From the NCBI GenBank assembly GCA_003024985.2, contig PXIH01S0006634.1: a DNA stretch of 11,695 bases. One strand, 5' to 3'. The DNA is from Euperipatoides rowelli. Its lineage: Eukaryota > Onychophora > Udeonychophora > Euonychophora > Peripatopsidae. Numbering within the stretch: position 1 is the stretch's first letter; each line of letters starts with the position of its first letter. Shown in pieces: positions 7,261-11,695 of this stretch. The translations under genes were made by a program, and so were the position numbers. The notes under the pieces were generated by a model that ran no database searches, was not told the DNA's origin, and saw nothing but the letters and a program-made list of their open reading frames with translations.

Positions 7261-7956
7261 TTACCTGTACATACCGTAGCTCAAAATCTAAGATTTTATC
7301 TTCAAAATTGATAACTTTCAATTGAAAGACCTTTCCTCAAATTGACATTCCATTTGCAAACAACATTATATCTTGTTCATTATCTTACATCATATCCTGA
7401 GCAAAATTTTGGCTACTAATATTTAACTTAGTATGTATTTGAAAAGATTTGCCATCAAAATTTTAGAGTGAGCACTAAATCTTTTGACAATCCCAAATTA
7501 CATAATCCACTTCAAACAATGTCGTAAATATGAAATTCTTCTATTGTTTAGTTTATTAAATGAACACAAGGTGTCTCCTGTTCAATCAAAACAATACGGA
7601 GTAATTTCAAACAACGAAGTCAAATAGATGACCATGAAGTGTCCTATAAATGATACAAAATGACTTCATGCCATAAAATGCAATATTACATCGATGAACA
7701 AATCCAAAACGTTAAATCCAAAACATTTTCATGTAAAGACATACTGTACTGGCACTGAATATCCTAATTTGAACACTATGCAGCGGCTAGTGAAACTGCT
7801 GTATCTTCAATTAATTGACTGCTACTGTATATAGGCCTACCGTACGGTACATCTAGAAAAAAAAAAAAAAGAGTTTATTGTTATACACCATAGTAACAAA
7901 TAAAAAAGCTGAAAACTAGGGCATAATTAATATTCAATTTTAGAGATTAATAATTT
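7261..7956. other. AT-rich non-coding stretch
   Basis: No coding frame or complete element was recognised. Near 7832-7849 a TAGGCCTA octamer is joined directly to the 12-bp palindrome TACCGTACGGTA. An A run follows at about 7857-7870. Confidence 0.45.
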
Positions 7957-7964
7957 ATCTTAGC

Positions 7965-8234
7965 CAGGGCCAGATTAATATATGGGCTTAACAGGCTGTA
8001 GCCCAGGACCTCATGAGGTAGGAGGGGGGCATCGGCATCCAAACTTTATATATCCCAGGGCAAAAAAAGAAAATGTATATCAAAATTTGTGCATAAGGCC
8101 TCCTAATTTATAAACTTCGAGCCCTTAAAAAAAAAGCTTATTAAACCATACAGAAAGTGGACAAAACGTAAACTAAAAAAAAAAGCTTATCAAAATGTTT
8201 ACAAGGGGCGTCATCAATTCTAAATCCGGCCCTG
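7965..8234. mobile_element. hAT-like non-autonomous element (MITE), 270 bp, with 8-bp TSD
   Basis: The left end CAGGGCCAGATTAA and the reversed right end CAGGGCCGGATTTA agree at 12 of 14 positions. The flanks are an exact 8-bp repeat ATCTTAGC at 7957-7964 and 8235-8242. It is a clean hAT-type insertion with no coding capacity. Its interior carries two A-run/AAGCTTAT units 49 bp apart (8134-8141 and 8183-8190), the same spacing as two of the units near 349-405. Its left half resembles the reverse complement of 1-135 and of 510-576, so all are copies of one family. Confidence 0.9.
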
Positions 8235-8257
8235 ATCTTAGCCCATATATTGTGTAT

Positions 8258-8277
8258 GTACAGTATATATACTGTAC
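8258..8277. repeat. Perfect 20-bp palindrome
   Basis: GTACAGTATATATACTGTAC is exactly self-complementary. It lies 16 bp beyond the right target duplication of the 7965-8234 element. Similar ACAGTATA words occur near 1583, 1600 and 9646, so it may be part of a dispersed motif. Confidence 0.85.
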
Positions 8278-8441
8278 CTTAAAGTGTATATATTATGAAT
8301 ACCTATTTCAACTTCATTGATTTATGTGTATTTTTGTATAAAAATTCTTGTTTAATTAATGATTTGTTATATTCAGTCCAATAATGCATCAAAATTCAAC
8401 TTTTATAACAATATAATATATCAAAATATCAAACAGGCTAA

Positions 8442-8598
8442 TGACGTCAAGTATATAATTTTTACAGAAAAATCTTAAATGGATTCCAGTAAGTGGTTGT
8501 CAGATCAGACAGCGTTTCCTTCACAGACCAATCAGAATGTAGATCAGTGATTCAGAAACCTGTTTTTTTTTATTTGCAGTCGGTGGGTTTTATAAAGG
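8442..8598 (+). promoter_or_regulatory. CRE, CCAAT and TATA-like cluster (possible promoter)
   Basis: The cluster holds a full cyclic-AMP-response palindrome TGACGTCA at 8442-8449, an NF-Y-type GACCAATCAG at 8526-8535, and TATAAAGG at 8591-8598. The CCAAT-to-TATA spacing of about 60 bp suits a pol II promoter with a start near 8620. A polypyrimidine tract ending TATTTGCAG (8561-8579) also resembles a splice acceptor. No plus-strand coding frame follows before the hAT-like element at 8681, so the promoter reading is only suggestive. Confidence 0.3.
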
Positions 8599-8680
8599 CA
8601 ACTCGAAACAAACGCAAGTAGGCTAAAAATAAACCTTTAACAGTTTTTATTTGCGCTAAAAAATATAATTTCTAAGAATT

Positions 8681-9228
8681 CAGGGCTTGAATTAAGTGGG
8701 AGCAATGGAAGCAATTGCTCCCAGTAAGACACAACTTGCTGTTTATTATTTATTTTTATTTTTTAAATATTACTAGGCCTAGTAAATAATTATGTAAAAA
8801 TTAAAGTGTTGTTATATAGCATGTAAATACTGTTATTAAAATATTAAACTTTTTTTTTTTAATTATAAAATTCATTTTTTATTGTTAAAAATTAATTTGT
8901 TGGAAAGGAGTTATGTAAATACTCCAGTTGAAAGGAAGAGGGAGGGGAAGTAATAGACTTGCAATATTCATCATCCTATCATGACATCACATTTAGCAGA
9001 AGGAATGTGAATTCCTCCATTGTAGGATGTTGAATGGACAGTTTTACTTGTTCGTTCTATATTTTGACTGATAAAGCTAAATTAAAAATAAAGAGCCAAT
9101 ATAGGCCTACTGGTAATTGAAAAAAAAAAGAAGAAAATATTGCTCCCAATAAGACATAACTTGCTCCGTCATTTGTGAGTGGGAGCAAATATTTGCTCCC
9201 AGTATAAAATTTCTAATTTCAAGCCCTG
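8681..9228. mobile_element. hAT-like non-autonomous element, 548 bp, imperfect TSD
   Basis: The ends are CAGGGCTTGAATTA (8681 on) and, reversed from 9228, CAGGGCTTGAAATTA: identical for 11 bases and then offset by one base. The flanks share AAGAAT (8674-8679 and 9229-9234) but not a full 8-bp duplication, which suggests decay. Near the ends are a hairpin (GGGAGCAAT/ATTGCTCCC, 8698-8722), a 20-bp perfect palindrome GGGAGCAAATATTTGCTCCC (9181-9200), and a direct repeat TTGCTCCCARTAAGACAYAA present at about 8715 and 9140. The interior is AT-rich and non-coding. Confidence 0.8.
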
Positions 9229-9236
9229 AAGAATAT

Positions 9237-9457
9237 TTAAGAAATATTAAAAACTTTGGAAATAATAGTTAACAATTTGTTATTATTGCGTAAAGTTAAT
9301 AATGTATAAAAATTGATTTCAACTTCAATCTAAAAATTTTATGGATTTTATATTAAGAAAGTAACTTTTTTCTCTGTATTTTTTTTTTCTTCAAAACTTT
9401 AAGTAATAACACTTTTATTGACTATTTTTCTAAACAATAACATAATGAAGTCAGAAT
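9237..9457. other. AT-rich non-coding stretch between elements
   Basis: Nothing beyond A/T-rich sequence and a T run (about 9381-9389) was seen. Confidence 0.4.
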
Positions 9458-9515
9458 TAGCATCTGGATCCCAGATATGCATTTTCCTCCAGCCCAAAAC
9501 CAGTGAGATTTTATC
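9458..9515. repeat. Solo arm of the 3278-3510 palindromic family
   Basis: TAGCATCTGGATCCCAGA at 9458-9475, followed by CCAGCCCAAAACCAG, resembles the right arm of the 3278-3510 element read in reverse (CTAGCTTCTGGATCTCAGA ... CAGCCCCAAAACAG). No partner arm was found close by, so this is probably a relic. Confidence 0.45.
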
Positions 9516-9812
9516 CTTTGCCTATGTTTTAGATAAAATATTAGCATTTGATTAATTAAAATAATATTTTTAGGTAAAAATAAACACAAATCAATTAAAA
9601 AAAATCATTAAAAAAATCATTGATAAACCACATTAAGGCTATGTGTACAGTATATCCCAGGGATTGTAAACCTTTTTCAACTAGGCCTACATAGTCCAAT
9701 CAAATTAGACTTTTTAGGAGAAAAAAATTAGCAAGTTGATTTTTTGCAGAAACCTTCCTCTCACCATTTTATTTAACATACTAAAAGTCCCCCACTAATC
9801 GGTGTGTGCTTT

Positions 9813-9835
9813 GGCCGCCATATTGGAAAATGGCG
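9813..9835. promoter_or_regulatory. Paired YY1-like motifs in the left foldback arm
   Basis: GGCCGCCATATTGG is followed at once by AAAATGGCG, placing a CCGCCAT core and an ATGGCG core in opposite orientation. GCCGCCATNTTG matches the known YY1 consensus. The same pair occurs in the other arm. Confidence 0.45.
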
Positions 9836-10780
9836 ACTGTAAATTCTTTTTTTTTTTTGCATTTTTAGAGGAAATGGTAGTCCGCACGACAAAATTATCA
9901 TATGTAATATGTATAGAGAATAAAATTCTCTATAAAAAAGATTTGTATCACTTTATGGCTAGGACATAGCGTTTAGATGCAAAAAACAGTGAAGTTGTAA
10001 TTTGTATGAATGCTGCAACTCTCACTATAAATCGTACTTTTGCAATAAGTTTTTTCCACTTTAATATGTTATCCAAAATTGTATATTATATTACGGTAAA
10101 TAAAAACTAGCAGACAATAATTATTTTTTTTGGCGGGAAATATTTCAAATAAAAAAGTGAAAATTTTCAGTAAATAAAGTAGACTTTAAAATTAGAAAAA
10201 AAAAATTGTAGACTTCCAATAGTTTTATTAATAAATCATTTTAACTCTGATAGTTTTCTGAAGTGTTACTTGAATAATAATTTAGTTACTATTAAGTTAT
10301 TTATTACGTATACTGTTTTTTCAAATAAAGTTGAAAATTAAATGAATGTATAGTAAGGCTATAATAATTATTAGACTAAATATTACAAAAGTTTTATATA
10401 TTATACAGAAACAATTTTCATGTCTAATTTTAATTAACTCACCCCTCCCCCTACTCTCCCACACACTTTGATTTAATTGTAAAAACAATTATGAGTACAT
10501 GTAATCAAACTATTTACATTCTAAATACACACTTATTTAACATATTTAAAAGTGAAAAAAATTATTGCAGAAGTATGAAGGATAGTGTGAGTGGGTATTG
10601 AGGCAAAAAGTTGCAGAATCCACACAAATTACAACTTCACTGGTTTTTTTGAGGCTAAACGCTATGTCCTAGCCTTAAAGTGATAATATTTTTTGTATCT
10701 ATTCTCTACAATTATTATCTATTGTAATTTTGTCGTGTGGACTACCATTTCCTCTAAATATGCAAAAAAACAATTTATGG

Positions 10781-10805
10781 TCGCCATTTTCCAATATGGC
10801 GGCTA
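10781..10805. promoter_or_regulatory. Paired YY1-like motifs in the right foldback arm
   Basis: CGCCATTTT and CCAATATGGCGGC are the inverted counterpart of the left-arm pair; the core is unchanged between arms that differ at other positions. Confidence 0.45.
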
Positions 10806-10974
10806 AAGCACACACCCGATCAGTGGGGACTTTTAGTATATTAAATAAAATGGTGAAAGCAAGATTTCTGCGAAAAGTCAGCTTGTTCATTTTTTCCCCT
10901 AAACGTCCAAAAATGATCTAATTTGCTGGACTATAGGGTGCCACTTAAAGTTTGGTTTATTACTTTCAAATGTC

Positions 10975-11290
10975 GTGTGCCACCACGACTCAGCCAGCAA
11001 ACATTATTGTACATAAGTCCGCTATATTTAAAATCCACCTCGTCTAACATCTTTAAGAACTGACAATTATTTAGAGAATGTGCCGATATAACGTTCACAA
11101 TTTTAGTTACCACCGAGTACACTTTCAAATGACTTCATACTTGCTTTCGCACACAACTCTTCCTGGTGTTAATCCAATGCAACTGCTCCATGAGGGGCTG
11201 AACTTCTTCACTAAGAAATTTCACGAAACCATTATGTTTACCCACCATATTTGGGGTGGCATCAGTTGTCATAGACACAATTTCCTATTT
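10975..11290 (-). pseudogene. hAT transposase fragment, frameshifted
   Basis: The first frame (11278-11135) reads VSMTTDATPNMVGKHNGFVK, which matches the hAT motif around a TTDG-type aspartate in the RNase H-like core (VxxTDGAPAMVGxxxGF). The frame then runs into a TGA. The +1 frame continues with CAKASMKSFESV, where the family usually has CAK.L.FE.V. A third frame (11128-10931) gives TKIVNVISAHSLNNCQFLKM and then DEVDFKYSGLMYNNVCWLSRG. This parallels the family's KIVNFIRSxxLNHRQF...LLEExDxEYGDLLYxxxVRWLSRG (WLSRG at 10996-10982). After WLSRG the similarity ends, so the C-terminal part is deleted, and upstream sequence is absent too. At least two frameshifts make this a dead copy. The resemblance is to ZBED/Charlie-type hAT proteins. 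Confidence 0.75.
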
Positions 11291-11400
11291 ATTATATCTA
11301 CAATACTTACACCATTTATTCATATGGTGTGACACTCAAATTGTGTTTGTGTGTCACCTAGCAACATGCAGGTCATAGGTTCACCATCACTGGTAGCCTA

Positions 11401-11695
11401 TATTCAATTTTTTTTAGACCAGTGTAAAATAAAACTATGGAAATAAAGGCGAGAAGAATAAAAATAGTGATAAGTAAAAAAAAAAAAAAAAGTTTTTCTT
11501 CCCTGTTACCAATTGAGAAAAAAAAAATTGTTCACTAAATAAATTTTCTCAAATTAGCCTGAGACGTTTGTCAGAGCCGACAAATCTTAAATAAATATAG
11601 TACCGTAGAATGCCGACCAAGAGCGCCCCACCAAGCAAGGCCGCCCCCCCTATTTCTTGTCAAAACATAGGTATATAGCGCCATTGCTGAACAAG
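11401..11695. other. Right edge: AT-rich sequence then a GC-rich segment, possibly the start of another repeat
   Basis: An A run (about 11478-11491) is followed by AT-rich sequence. From about 11600, TAGTACCGTAGAATGCCGAC, AAGAGCGCCCC, GGCCGCCCCCCC and TATAGCGCC give a local composition unlike the neighbouring DNA. This may be a repeat cut by the window end. No coding frame or partner end is visible. Confidence 0.3.

Larger units (their letters stand above)
9690..10937. mobile_element. Foldback (long terminal inverted repeat) element, about 1.25 kb
   Basis: Bases about 9690-10075 and 10530-10937 are inverted copies with small indels. Matching landmarks include TAGTCCA..CAAATTAGA at the tips, CACCATTTTATTTAA, CTAAAAGTCCCC, GCCGCCATATTGGAAAATGG, AGGAAATGGTAGTCC, GGCTAGGACATAGCGTTTAG, GTGAAGTTGTAATTTG and TGCAATAA. 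The loop of about 450 bp (10076-10529) is AT-rich without a coding frame. No target duplication could be fixed. The superfamily is unknown; long arms of this kind occur in foldback and Mutator-like elements. The small open frames around 10699-10921 fall wholly in the right arm. Confidence 0.85.
9658..11392 (-). mobile_element. Decayed hAT element, internally deleted and interrupted by a foldback element
   Basis: On the minus strand the element starts at 11392 with CAGTGATGGTGAACCT; the other end, read inward from 9658, is CAGGGATTGTAAACCT. These agree at 13 of 16 positions and resemble hAT ends. Between them, just inside 11392, lies a transposase fragment; GGGTGCCACTTAAAG at about 10936-10950 resembles the subterminal part near the far end. 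The foldback element at 9690-10937 lies between this part and the 9658 end. The 8-bp flanks (GTATATCC and GTAGCCTA) do not match, so either the copy is old or the two ends belong to different insertions. Confidence 0.5.

Noticed and set aside
10699-10921. Overlapping open frames of 63 codons on both strands
   Set aside because: Both lie within the right arm of the foldback element, and the left arm does not keep an equivalent protein.
11078-11332. Plus-strand open frame of 84 codons
   Set aside because: It is the antisense of the hAT transposase relic, which has recognisable motifs on the minus strand.

Overview
The window looks like AT-rich nuclear DNA from an animal, most likely an invertebrate. 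It has only one long open frame, which reads as a single exon of a C2H2 zinc-finger gene. Around it lie many short non-autonomous DNA transposons, degenerate tandem repeats and A/T runs. There is no bacterial-style gene packing, operon structure, rRNA, tRNA or CRISPR array. The species cannot be fixed from the sequence. A strikingly repeated TAGGCCTA octamer and several hAT-type terminal motifs (CAGGGCC..., CAGTGCT..., CAGTGATGG...) suit a repeat-rich aquatic invertebrate, but that is an impression and not a result.

Layout. 1-576: fragments of a G/C-run-rich hAT-like repeat with an A-run/AAGCTTAT minisatellite, plus one N that looks like a false assembly join. 1089-1468: a hAT-like miniature element with a perfect 8-bp target duplication. 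1634-1774: a short protein-like open frame of unknown origin. 1939-3179: an element with inverted ends, split by a 746-bp hAT-like element (2023-2768) that has a perfect 8-bp target duplication. 3278-3510: a palindromic miniature element whose arms recur at 2506-2554 and about 9458. 4294-4700: a degenerate repeat of about 84 bp. 4887-5891 (minus): the zinc-finger exon. 6075-6227: a possible relic of a LINE reverse-transcriptase C-terminus. 7131-7260: a degenerate short tandem repeat. 7965-8234: a third hAT-like miniature element with a perfect 8-bp duplication. 8442-8598: a CRE / CCAAT / TATA-like cluster. 8681-9228: a fourth hAT-like element. 9658-11392: a decayed hAT element with a frameshifted transposase fragment, apparently interrupted by a foldback element of about 1.25 kb (9690-10937) with arms of nearly 400 bp.

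The zinc-finger exon is the gene of interest. It encodes 334 residues, rich in E, K, N and S. It has a diverged N-terminal repeat of 20-21 residues carrying several Psi-K-x-E (SUMO-consensus) tetrapeptides, then about 13 tandem heptads of the type LNEMGxP encoded by a 21-bp minisatellite, then the first CxxC knuckle of a zinc finger cut off at a possible splice donor. The remaining fingers would have to lie on a downstream exon outside this window or unrecognised within it.

The rest is a dense mobile-element landscape: at least four separate hAT-type insertions, three with exact 8-bp duplications, and two cases of one element inserted inside another. I found no convincing new multi-gene system. 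The most distinctive signals are the repeat-built zinc-finger exon and the nested foldback/hAT structure.
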